The translations under genes were made by a program, and so were the position numbers. Positions 31,785-38,885 of a stretch of 48,322 nt of DNA are shown piece after piece (the stretch's first letter is position 1; each line of letters opens with the position of its first letter). This stretch comes from a virus, in IMG/VR virus record IMGVR_UViG_3300023181_000382, positions 1 through 48,322 of that record; one strand, 5' to 3'. The notes under the pieces are model-generated. The model ran no database searches. It was given only the letters and a program-made list of their open reading frames with translations, and was not told the origin of the DNA.

Positions 31785-32249
31785 TTAGATCTGAAAGTTC
31801 AAAACTTCGGCTTCCGTGTCTGTGAGTAGGGTTTGTAATTTTTCACCCATCACATTTAAAACCTCCGTAATCACTCCTGAATTTAAAACCTCGAAATCTG
31901 CACCCGATTGATTTTTCAAAATCAATTTGGTGTTTGTTCCGGCATTGTGCAGGTTGAAGCGGTTTAATTCTTCGGCTTTGTTTTTCAGGAACTCAAATCT
32001 GTTTGTGAGAATTTCAAAATTCTTTGCGTTTTTGATGCGATCTTCCGCGCTCGGTCTTGGAGCGTGTAAAATATCTTTTACCTGTTGATCAATCGAAACC
32101 GCTTCTTTCGGTTCTGTTGTCGCTTCGGGTTTGTCCTGGCTTGCATCAGGCGCATTTACATTTTGATTTTCATCTTTGGCAATTGACAAAACATTGGTTT
32201 TGTTGTTGTCGATTGCGTTTGCTGCATTTTTTTTGGCAACTGTTTTCAT
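31785..32249 (-). CDS. Hypothetical protein, first gene of the minus operon
   Basis: A 154-residue protein: an Ala/Asn/Lys-rich disordered N-terminus (1-50), then helical and Leu-rich (60-105), then a beta-like end (KLILKNQSGADFEVLNSG). First gene behind the operator-controlled minus promoter at 32277-32307, so probably the most expressed of the island. Family unknown; recurrent in Bacteroidetes phages by my recollection, not verifiable here. Confidence 0.6.
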   Translation of the reverse strand: MKTVAKKNAANAIDNNKTNVLSIAKDENQNVNAPDASQDKPEATTEPKEAVSIDQQVKDILHAPRPSAEDRIKNAKNFEILTNRFEFLKNKAEELNRFNLHNAGTNTKLILKNQSGADFEVLNSGVITEVLNVMGEKLQTLLTDTEAEVLNFQI

Positions 32250-32276
32250 GGCATATATATTTGAATTATTAATACT

Positions 32277-32307
32277 TAAAGATAAACAATTTCGTACATA
32301 TACGAAA
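32277..32307 (-). promoter_or_regulatory. Minus-strand promoter with palindromic operator
   Basis: -7 box TATCTTTA (complement of 32277-32284). The 18-bp perfect palindrome TTTCGTA-CATA-TACGAAA (32290-32307) fills the spacer and -33 area. The same half-sites recur at 37029-37046. A repressor bound here would block the minus operon. A second palindrome, ATCTAAA-A-TTTAGAT, lies at 32345-32359. Confidence 0.75.
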
Positions 32308-32403
32308 GTTTATTGATAAGAAAATCAACACTTTACACACGATTATCTAAAATTTAGATTCCGTATAAATAAGATGTTTTACACTTAAAAATGTCAGCAT
32401 TTC

Positions 32404-32476
32404 GGGTTAAAAAAAAATCCAAAATCCCCAAAAACACTGAAAACGACCATTTTAACCCAATCCAAAAGGGTTAAAA
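32404..32476. repeat. GGGTTAAAA repeats before the start at 32477
   Basis: GGGTTAAAA at 32404-32412 and 32468-32476, and its complement TTTTAACCC at 32450-32458. The last two form a 9-bp hairpin ending on the base before the ATG at 32477; ATCCAAAA occurs twice as well (32417, 32460). Probable operator or translation-control hairpin for the portal-region transcript. Confidence 0.6.
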
Positions 32477-32966
32477 ATGGGCTTGTTTGACGATAGAGAC
32501 CGCCCCGCTAAGTACTGGTGTACCTCAAATTTTGGCGTTTTTTTTTGAGAAATATGACAGGGCGATGCACCACCATGTCCGCAGCCCGCTGTTGGCGGGC
32601 GTTCCCACGGCATTAGCATACATCGATGCGTCATGTCACACGATCGATGACGGTGCCTGCCTATACTTGCATCAAATTCTTGCGATCGTGGACGTAATTG
32701 GTCTTTATGATGCCCTTAAGAAAATGCGACAGCTCACCGACTATGGTATACCATTCTCATTTGAGTTCTATTCGTACAATTCCACCAAAGGCATAAGCGA
32801 AGGTTACAAGATCGTACATAAGGGACTGCTCAGGCAGGGTATGCGCAAGAATCAAAGCGATAAGGCCGAGGTATTGATTGGCTATGTCAACCATACAGAA
32901 GGCGGGAACAGGTTCTTCAACTTACCATTACTCATGAAGTTTAATGGTATAAATATTAAGCCATAA
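32477..32966 (+). CDS. Pre-portal protein, apparently frameshifted at a T9 run
   Basis: A frame from ATG 32477 (MGLFDDRDRPAKYWCTSNFG) stops after 23 residues at TGA 32546. The frame open from 32487 to 32966 has no ATG before 32565 but continues the sense: removing one T from the nine at 32538-32546 joins ...GVFF to EKYDRAMHHH, giving one protein of about 163 residues. Its C-terminus (EVLIGYVNHTEGGNRFFNLPLLMKF) looks conserved and compact. It is a DUF-type head gene just before the portal (TAATG overlap). Sequencing error, real inactivation or programmed frameshift remain open; a shorter start at ATG 32565 is the fallback. Confidence 0.65.
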
Positions 32967-34327
32967 TGAACGTAGACTACACCGAAGGCGGTGCCATTGT
33001 GTCAACAGGACAGATTGCATTCACCTACAAAACAGAGGACAAGATCAGGGACTTTGAGAAGCATAGCCGCACTCAAGGTGACCTGAACTGGAACAATCAA
33101 AACAATTACATTGGTGACTATATATTGCATCCCTATGGTACCAACAATGATTTACCCAGTGTTATCAAAGATGTAGTACAGAATAACTATGCCGCTCCAG
33201 GTCTTCTCAAAAAGAAAACCGGCATGCTTTGGGGCATGGGCCCTATGTTGTACATCGAAGAGTTCAAAGATAATAAGCGCGTACGCACATGGGTAGATGA
33301 TGCAGAGATACTGGATTGGTTAGAGAGTACAGATTATATAGATAAGCTATTGCAATCCTGTGAGGACTACCAATATATCCAAGGGATATTCTCTAAATAC
33401 GAACTCAAAAGAAGTACGTATCTGGGGTCGAACTTTATTAAGGATATAGAGCTCATCTTACCCGACCGGGCACGCCAGGCTTCTTTACGTAACGCCACAA
33501 CGCGGAAGCCTACCCATATAATTACCAACGATTATTCGTTCGATTCTCCAAACTCCCATACGAATTATAAGGTATATCCTAAGTTCGACTTTAGGCAGCC
33601 ATTTGCAAAACCCAATTCAATATTATACAGCAATGTATATTCGTTCTGTTCGGATTATTATACTGTGCCGGAAATCTATGGTACGCTTGAATGGCTAAAA
33701 CGGTCGACGGCGGTTCCACTGATCTTTAAAGCCATGTCTAAACATTCGCTGAACTTGAAGTATCACATTACTTCCCCGCAATTTTTTTGGGATAAGAAAC
33801 GAAAAGAAATTCAGGACAGCCTCAAGCCAGGAGAAACTTACAAAGAAAAAATGTTGGTCGATTACGAGCGCGCTTTCCTTCTTAAAATTGGCGAAGTGCT
33901 CTCTGGAGATGAGAATACAGGAAAATTTTTACATACAAAACAAAGCATTCACGTTGATGGTCAGAACCTGACTGAATTCGGATGGAAGATTGAAGTCATT
34001 GACCAGAAAACTAAAGATTTAGTCGACTCACAAATTAAGATCTCAGAGCGTTCAGATATCGCAGCTTCGACAGGAATTGGCTTAAACGGCTCTCTGGGTA
34101 ATTTAGGGCAGCAATCAGGTAATAGTGGTTCCCAACATTATTATGCGCTTATCGAATACCTGAACACCGGTGTTGATATCCCTGAATTCGTCGTGTGCAA
34201 GGCTTACAATTATGCGATCAAAGCCAATTTCCCAAAGAAACGCATGAAGCTTGGATTCTATCGCAACGTTCCGGAAAGGCAAGAAGATATTTCACCAAAT
34301 GACAGACTCGCAAATCAAGGTAAATAA
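32966..34327 (+). CDS. Portal protein
   Basis: A 453-residue protein in the place and of the size of phage portals, forming the dodecameric DNA gate. Typical portal traits: an NNYIGDYILHPYGTNNDLP opening, a LLKKKTGMLWGMGP helix, a central beta domain, and a C-terminal TGIGLNGSLGNLGQQSGNSGSQHYYALIEYLN helix-loop that suits the crown. Codon choice differs between the first ~245 codons (many GAG, AAG, TAC) and the rest, hinting at a mosaic joint near 33690-33710. The stop overlaps the next gene by one base. Confidence 0.8.
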   Translation: MNVDYTEGGAIVSTGQIAFTYKTEDKIRDFEKHSRTQGDLNWNNQNNYIGDYILHPYGTNNDLPSVIKDVVQNNYAAPGLLKKKTGMLWGMGPMLYIEEFKDNKRVRTWVDDAEILDWLESTDYIDKLLQSCEDYQYIQGIFSKYELKRSTYLGSNFIKDIELILPDRARQASLRNATTRKPTHIITNDYSFDSPNSHTNYKVYPKFDFRQPFAKPNSILYSNVYSFCSDYYTVPEIYGTLEWLKRSTAVPLIFKAMSKHSLNLKYHITSPQFFWDKKRKEIQDSLKPGETYKEKMLVDYERAFLLKIGEVLSGDENTGKFLHTKQSIHVDGQNLTEFGWKIEVIDQKTKDLVDSQIKISERSDIAASTGIGLNGSLGNLGQQSGNSGSQHYYALIEYLNTGVDIPEFVVCKAYNYAIKANFPKKRMKLGFYRNVPERQEDISPNDRLANQGK

Positions 34328-35337
34328 TGAAAACACTATTTAATAAAGACGGAAACGGCACTAATGAATTGAAAGATCTGATGTCATATATCGATGCCGA
34401 TTTGGATTATAAATCTCTCGAGGCCGATCTGATTACTACTACGAATGATGTAATCGCACTCGTTGGGTATGAAATTTATCAGGCAGCTGAAGCAGTCTAC
34501 GAAGATGATTTTGACGATGAAAGTCTCGAGGGTAAGTTTTTGAGAGCCATGCGATATCCAATTGCGGTAAACGGTTATCGATTATATTCCCCCACAAATG
34601 ATCTTTCACACACGAACAACGGCCGAAAAATGCGCAGCGATGACTCCGAAAAAACGCCATTTGAATGGATGATCGACCGCGACAATGCAGCGCAGGAAAA
34701 GCGGTATTTCCGCGCTTTAGATGATTTGATTGTTTTCCTGGACAGAATGAAAAAGATTCCGGAGCCGGAAACTGCTGAAGCAATATTCGAAAACGCGCTC
34801 GCAACACTTTGGACAGGAAGCGAAGCGTATAAATTAACCCATAATTTACTGATCAGGACAGTCGCAGAATTCGACCGCGTGTTCCCGATCAGATCTCGAC
34901 TGCTGCTGAATAATCTTTCGCAAGGAATGGATGATTGCGAAGTTTATGAAATTGCATCGCGTGTTGGCCAGGCCGTGCTCGATGGTATAAAAGAAAAAGT
35001 AAAAAACAAAACGCCGCTTGATCCTAAAGAAGTACAGCTGGTCAAATTTATAAAACAGGCGATTGTTGGATATTCATTAGCCTGGGCTATGCAGCGCTTC
35101 TCCGTTAATTTATTCCCAGATGGTGTTCTTCAGCATTACACTTCTGATCGCGCAACCACCAGAGGCCAAAAACCAGCTCTTAATATCGAGCCGGAAATGG
35201 CCCGACTGGCATTTCAGTCAGACGCAGATAAAGCGCTGCTTAAAATCGAAGAGTTGATGTCGCCCGTACCGGAAATTAATGACTGTGCGCCAATTCATCC
35301 TCAGGGAGATTGTGACGATAAATTCTTCTCTGCATAA
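34327..35337 (+). CDS. DUF6712-like head-tail connector protein
   Basis: A 336-residue helical protein directly after the portal. The pattern NDVIALVGYEIYQAAEAVY, RRAMRYPIAVNGYRLYSPTNDLSHTNNGRKM-type segment and PFEWMIDRDNA match DUF6712, a family found after Bacteroidetes phage portals and presumed to be a head-tail adaptor. Starts on the last base of the portal stop. Function by synteny. Confidence 0.7.
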   Translation: MKTLFNKDGNGTNELKDLMSYIDADLDYKSLEADLITTTNDVIALVGYEIYQAAEAVYEDDFDDESLEGKFLRAMRYPIAVNGYRLYSPTNDLSHTNNGRKMRSDDSEKTPFEWMIDRDNAAQEKRYFRALDDLIVFLDRMKKIPEPETAEAIFENALATLWTGSEAYKLTHNLLIRTVAEFDRVFPIRSRLLLNNLSQGMDDCEVYEIASRVGQAVLDGIKEKVKNKTPLDPKEVQLVKFIKQAIVGYSLAWAMQRFSVNLFPDGVLQHYTSDRATTRGQKPALNIEPEMARLAFQSDADKALLKIEELMSPVPEINDCAPIHPQGDCDDKFFSA

Positions 35338-35354
35338 TATTTAAAACCAAAATA

Positions 35355-35678
35355 ATGAAAAACCTAACCTCAAAAAAGATGCTCCAAAACATCAAGTATT
35401 TTTTTTACTTCCTTCGCCGGTTCTGGACGATCGTAAAATTCCGCGATTTTCAAAATTCATTACGCCAGGCAATCGCAGATCAAAAAGTTGATCGCATAAT
35501 AGCAAAGGACATGATCGCAAAAGATATCCGCAAAGCGCTGCGCATTGACGCAAAATCGAAATTCATTCCGGACGATCATAAAAACAAAGAAGAAGTCAGA
35601 ATGATGATTCTTCTGCGTCATGGCGAGAAAATGAAATTTCTGAACATTACCGTCACCGATGATTTAAAATTGATCTGA
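35355..35678 (+). CDS. Hypothetical protein in the head-tail module
   Basis: A 107-residue basic protein with a hydrophobic aromatic N-terminal helix (NIKYFFYFLRRFWTIV) and an internal IIAKDMIAKDIRKAL repeat. It lies between the adaptor gene and the next structural gene (1-base overlap). May be membrane- or DNA-associated; no family recognised. Confidence 0.55.
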   Translation: MKNLTSKKMLQNIKYFFYFLRRFWTIVKFRDFQNSLRQAIADQKVDRIIAKDMIAKDIRKALRIDAKSKFIPDDHKNKEEVRMMILLRHGEKMKFLNITVTDDLKLI

Positions 35679-36589
35679 TGCGCCACGTCGTAATCCCAGA
35701 GGCCGGCCTTGAATGGAATATTCCATCAGACTTATCGGAGTGCAATAGCGAAGAGTATATCGCCATGTGCGGATTGATCTACGACCTTCACATTGGAAAA
35801 ATTGACTACTTCATGATGCGTCTTCAGGCAGTTTATCATCTTTTTGGTTTAAAAACATCAAAAAACGAACTCAATTCTGAAGAGGAGGAATGCAAGTGGT
35901 CGAATCTCGAGCGATTATCCACTCATATTGATCACTATTTCGAAGAAAATGAAAGCGGCCAAACCGTGATCAAGCAATATTACATTCATAATCCAGTACC
36001 ATCTATGGCGCTGTGGCGTAGATATCATGGACCGGCTGATCAGTTTCTCAACATGAAATTTGGCGAATACCTCGATGCGCTGCGCTTGTTCCATGAATTC
36101 CCTACAACCGGCGACACCAAAACGTTGTATCTGATTGCGGCGATCTTATACAGACCTGCCAAACTGTTTCATGGAATCCGCAGGCATTTTAATAATTACG
36201 ACGGAGACATCAGGGTGCCATACAACTCGAACCATATTGATGCCAGGGCAGAAACATTTAAAGTATTCCCAATGGGCTTTATTTATGGAACTTACCTTTT
36301 GTTCGCATCGTTTCAAAAATTTATTGCTACAGCTAAAATCCCTTGGGGTGGCCGTGAAATCGATCTGTCGATTTTATTTGATAGTTCAGGCGATGAAACC
36401 GAAGAAGATGTGCCGGGAATCGGAATGGACAGCCTAATGTTTTCAATAGCAGAAAGTGGTACGTTTGGCAGCGCTGAAGCTGTCAAGAATACAAGCCTCT
36501 GGGAAATACTGGTTAGATTATACGATTTAAGAAAAAAGAGTTTAGACGACGAAAAAAAAGCAGAAAATGATAGACGTACTGAGACTTAG
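35678..36589 (+). CDS. Hypothetical structural protein (head-tail/tail module)
   Basis: A 303-residue protein, alpha-rich and Tyr-rich, with a charged C-terminal helix (residues 283-303, RKKSLDDEKKAENDRR). It lies in the conserved gene run between adaptor and tail genes and overlaps the next gene by 23 bases. Likely a neck or tail protein by synteny only. Confidence 0.6.
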   Translation: MRHVVIPEAGLEWNIPSDLSECNSEEYIAMCGLIYDLHIGKIDYFMMRLQAVYHLFGLKTSKNELNSEEEECKWSNLERLSTHIDHYFEENESGQTVIKQYYIHNPVPSMALWRRYHGPADQFLNMKFGEYLDALRLFHEFPTTGDTKTLYLIAAILYRPAKLFHGIRRHFNNYDGDIRVPYNSNHIDARAETFKVFPMGFIYGTYLLFASFQKFIATAKIPWGGREIDLSILFDSSGDETEEDVPGIGMDSLMFSIAESGTFGSAEAVKNTSLWEILVRLYDLRKKSLDDEKKAENDRRTET

Positions 36590-37028
36590 AGAATTTTGCA
36601 ATGAAATGCAAGAAAGCATTGAAACCATCAATTTTAATAAAGTTGTTGTCGATGATTCGCAGCTCACCAACTTTCTGAAGTCGGTGAAAAACGATCAAAA
36701 TAATATGTTGTTCGGCATTATTCCGGAATATCCGCTTCAGGGTGACCAGGACCGGGCAAAATGGAACAACCAAATGATGTTTATGATTCTCCGGAAAACC
36801 AATTCCAAGAACAACACTCATGATGATTTCCTCGATATCATGCAGGAATCCTTAATTTCCGCTAAAGAATTTGTGGAAATACTGTTGTCTCAGAAAGCCG
36901 GTGATAATGGCGATTTCTGCGGTATTTCGAATGATCTATCAGAAAATTCCGTTCGCGTTTACCCAATTTGGAATAAGGCCGAATGTCATGGCTGGGGAAT
37001 CGATATTGATTTGCTGTCAAATGCATAG
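36567..37028 (+). CDS. Hypothetical protein, possible tail terminator
   Basis: A 153-residue alpha/beta protein. Size (about 150) and place after the head-tail genes match tail-completion or terminator proteins of long-tailed phages. The end is 26 bases before the next gene, and those bases contain the palindromic promoter. No direct motif. Confidence 0.55.
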   Translation: MIDVLRLREFCNEMQESIETINFNKVVVDDSQLTNFLKSVKNDQNNMLFGIIPEYPLQGDQDRAKWNNQMMFMILRKTNSKNNTHDDFLDIMQESLISAKEFVEILLSQKAGDNGDFCGISNDLSENSVRVYPIWNKAECHGWGIDIDLLSNA

Positions 37029-37046
37029 TTTCGTATCTTTACGAAA
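37011..37046 (+). promoter_or_regulatory. Promoter with the second TTTCGTA/TACGAAA operator
   Basis: TTG at 37011-37013, 20 bases, TATCTTTA at 37034-37041. The perfect palindrome TTTCGTA-TCTT-TACGAAA (37029-37046) covers the -7 box, so binding would block RNA polymerase. Half-sites are identical to those at 32290-32307; only the 4-nt centre differs. The TTG box lies inside the upstream coding gene. Confidence 0.8.
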
Positions 37047-37054
37047 AATCAAAC

Positions 37055-37321
37055 ATGACTAAGGAACAAATACAATCCCTGTTTTGGGAAACCATCGAAC
37101 GAAAGCAGCCTTACGGAAAAGCAATTTACAACGTCGTATCCGGCGTAACGAAAGATACGCTGTACAACTGGACAAAGAAACGCGGCCCTGAGCCCACAAT
37201 TGGTGATATGTTAGGGGTTCTCTTCGAAATGAATGTTATTGGAGTTTGGGATCAAACATCAGACTCGCCGGAACGGGATTTGCAAGTTGCGATACTTCAA
37301 AACAAAATTTTTAAAGAATGA
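37055..37321 (+). CDS. Small HTH regulator, likely ligand of the shared operator
   Basis: An 88-residue protein with an XRE/Cro-like HTH: KPYGKAIYNVVSGV-type first helices, TKDTLYNWTKKRGPEPTIGDML as recognition helix and following turn, then LFEMNVIGVW. It starts 8 bases after a palindrome that overlaps its own promoter, so autoregulation is likely, and the same palindrome controls the minus-strand island promoter. It overlaps the next gene by 4 bases. DNA binding and target are inferred. Confidence 0.65.
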   Translation: MTKEQIQSLFWETIERKQPYGKAIYNVVSGVTKDTLYNWTKKRGPEPTIGDMLGVLFEMNVIGVWDQTSDSPERDLQVAILQNKIFKE

Positions 37322-37701
37322 GACAAAACCTACTCGAGAACAGATCTGATTCAACAGATGATATTTTAAAAGGTCGATTTATTCGCCAAGTGCTTTCGGA
37401 GGAATCCAAAGAGATCGACAGCGCTCAGCGAAAATATATGACTTCTCGCGGTTTCCAAAATGAAAATTGGTATTCCGGTCGCGCATTCTCAGTTACGAAT
37501 AATCAGATGGATCTTGAACATCTAAAAAAACACCGGTTTGTAGACATGAAAACGCTTATGACTAAAATCGGCATCAAGCGTAAAAAGCCACACCAAATCC
37601 ACAACCGCATTCTTTGGGGCCATTACAACAATATAATTCGGGAAATGGCCTTTGGCTTTACTCAGGCAGTAAAAGAGCAGATGCGAACCATCGGCGATTA
37701 A
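37318..37701 (+). CDS. Hypothetical structural-region protein
   Basis: A 127-residue basic protein with a conserved-looking C-terminus (KPHQIHNRILWGHYNNIIREMAF). Starts 4 bases inside the HTH gene and ends within a terminator hairpin. Proteins of this length and ending occur in the neck/tail genes of Bacteroidetes phages; function unknown. Confidence 0.6.
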   Translation: MRQNLLENRSDSTDDILKGRFIRQVLSEESKEIDSAQRKYMTSRGFQNENWYSGRAFSVTNNQMDLEHLKKHRFVDMKTLMTKIGIKRKKPHQIHNRILWGHYNNIIREMAFGFTQAVKEQMRTIGD

Positions 37702-37726
37702 ATCCCTCTATTTGAGGGATTTTTTT
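37700..37726 (+). terminator. Terminator overlapping a stop codon
   Basis: AAATCCCTC / GAGGGATTT stem, 5-nt loop, then T-run to 37726. The hairpin begins in the TAA stop codon of the preceding gene. Confidence 0.9.
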
Positions 37727-37733
37727 ATATTTA
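37726..37733 (+). promoter_or_regulatory. -7 box for the lipoprotein gene
   Basis: TATATTTA lies directly on the end of the terminator T-run, 22 bases before the ATG. The TTG-type -33 box is not evident because the stem-loop occupies that position. Confidence 0.5.
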
Positions 37734-37754
37734 CAGTTCTAATCAACTCCTCTC

Positions 37755-38381
37755 ATGAAAAATTTATTTTTTATTGGTGCTGCACTGTGTATGATAACTT
37801 GCAAACAGCAATCCGCTAAATCTGAACTGCCCGTAGATATTTCTGTCTCTGATACAATTCTTGCAAAAGAAAAAGCAATTGTAATTGACAGCTCTAAAAT
37901 TAAACAACTAAGCAAATATTTTCATTTTAAAAAGGATGAATTTGACAAAGAAGATCTAACTTGGGTAATTCCGAAATCGGCTCCAAAATTTGTAAATCGA
38001 AACGGATTATACTGTTGTTTTACATTGAAAAATAATAAACCAGTACAATTTGTTTTTAGCGTGCAGTATTTGGCTGATGATTGGCTATTTATAAGAAATT
38101 GTGATCTTCTCATTGATGGTAAAAAATTTCATTTAGAGCCTTCAGAAGTTAAAAGAGATAATGGTGATGGTGAAATTTGGGAATGGTTTTCAGAAAGAAT
38201 TTTTCTAACAAATCATGACTTTGTTGACGCATTAGCAAGTGCGTCGAAGGCAAAAATAAAACTTAATGGGGATAAGTATTATGAATCTAAAGAGATTTCA
38301 AAATCTCAAATACTAAATATCAAAAGAACATTGGAACTTTATAAGGCAATGGGCGGGGATTTTACTTATTCCGAAATTTAA
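37755..38381 (+). CDS. Phage-encoded lipoprotein, likely accessory gene
   Basis: A 208-residue protein with a signal peptide (MKNLFFIGAALCMITC) and a Cys at 16 that fits lipid attachment, although the residue before it is Thr, less usual than Ala/Gly/Ser. The next residues KQQSAKSE lack the surface-export signal of Bacteroidetes clearly. The mature part is a mixed alpha/beta domain with WVIPKSAPKFVNRNGLYCCF and DWLFIRNCDLLIDGKKF. It stands alone with its own promoter and terminator. Phage lipoproteins of this kind often block superinfecting phage at the receptor. Confidence 0.65.
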   Translation: MKNLFFIGAALCMITCKQQSAKSELPVDISVSDTILAKEKAIVIDSSKIKQLSKYFHFKKDEFDKEDLTWVIPKSAPKFVNRNGLYCCFTLKNNKPVQFVFSVQYLADDWLFIRNCDLLIDGKKFHLEPSEVKRDNGDGEIWEWFSERIFLTNHDFVDALASASKAKIKLNGDKYYESKEISKSQILNIKRTLELYKAMGGDFTYSEI

Positions 38382-38383
38382 TG

Positions 38384-38411
38384 AGATGTGCAAATGCACA
38401 TCTTTTTTTTT
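38384..38411 (+). terminator. Terminator after the lipoprotein gene
   Basis: AGATGTGC / GCACATCT stem, AAAT loop, eight or more T. It starts 2 bases after the stop codon. Confidence 0.9.
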
Positions 38412-38423
38412 GCCCACTCAATA

Positions 38424-38431
38424 TATATTTG
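38424..38431 (+). promoter_or_regulatory. -7 box driving the structured RNA
   Basis: Exact TATATTTG. RNA would start near 38437, which is 6 bases before the first helix of the structured element. No clear TTG at the usual distance; the region upstream is a T-run. Confidence 0.6.
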
Positions 38432-38436
38432 TACGT

Positions 38437-38597
38437 TTGCTTTGCTAAAATACCTAAGGAGCAATCCTACAAAACTTTTTTTAAAGTAAACATAAGCGAA
38501 CCCTCGCCATGGTGCCCAACGGAAACAACGGGAATCTATCCTTACGGGTATTTTAGCACACCTAAAGCGAGGGTTTCGTGCGTAAATATTTTTCGAT
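38437..38597 (+). ncRNA. Candidate structured RNA with pseudoknot
   Basis: No gene fits this 161-base stretch, but it holds strong complementary segments. Helix A: TGCTAAAATACC (38443-38454) with GGTATTTTAGCA (38547-38558), 12 perfect pairs. Helix B: CGAACCCTCGC (38497-38507) with GCGAGGGTT-T-CG (38567-38578), 11 pairs with one bulge. The order A, B, A', B' makes a pseudoknot. Local hairpins AGGA-GCAA-TCCT (38457-38468) and ACTTT-TTTT-AAAGT (38474-38487) lie inside. A hairpin TTTAG-CACAC-CTAAA (38552-38566) would compete with helix A. It may be a regulatory leader of the gene at 38598 or a free RNA. No known class recognised. Confidence 0.6.
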
Positions 38598-38885
38598 ATG
38601 CTAAAAGAAAAAATTACACCACAACAGTCTGTCCAGTTCTGGGCAGAACTAAAAGTAGTGCTTGCCGATTTACTTAATTCCGGCAAACCAAAAGAACACA
38701 CTCACACCCTCGACATGATGTTTGAGGCATTCCTGATTACCGAATTTGGAAACGACCAGCAGGACCGCAATAAGTTCTATATGCTGAACTGCCATTTCAA
38801 AGCCTTATTTAAGGTTCTGAAGAAGCATAACATATTTCCCGGCGATATGCCGATGGTACCGGATGCTCAAACCATTGTGTCATGA
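38598..38885 (+). CDS. Small protein before the tape measure (possible tail chaperone)
   Basis: A 95-residue helical, soluble protein. With the next gene it occupies the place of tail-assembly chaperones before the tape measure, though the two are joined by an ATGA overlap and no obvious slippery frameshift site. Starts 20 bases after the structured RNA helix. Confidence 0.6.
   Translation: MLKEKITPQQSVQFWAELKVVLADLLNSGKPKEHTHTLDMMFEAFLITEFGNDQQDRNKFYMLNCHFKALFKVLKKHNIFPGDMPMVPDAQTIVS

Noticed and set aside
32452-32634. 60-residue minus-strand frame before the portal
   Set aside because: It lies across the GGGTTAAAA hairpin and the T9 run; Cys/Pro/Gly-rich translation looks like a shadow of the plus gene.
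38424-38597. Retron or other reverse-transcriptase RNA
   Set aside because: Inverted repeats are present but no reverse transcriptase gene exists anywhere in the window.
38381-38677. 98-residue plus-strand frame across the structured RNA
   Set aside because: It runs through the terminator, the promoter and both RNA helices, and into the gene at 38598 in another frame; composition is not protein-like.
38378-38701. 107-residue minus-strand frame over the same region
   Set aside because: It overlaps the terminator, the promoter and the start of the coding gene at 38598, with no minus promoter seen; taken as a by-product of the RNA structure.
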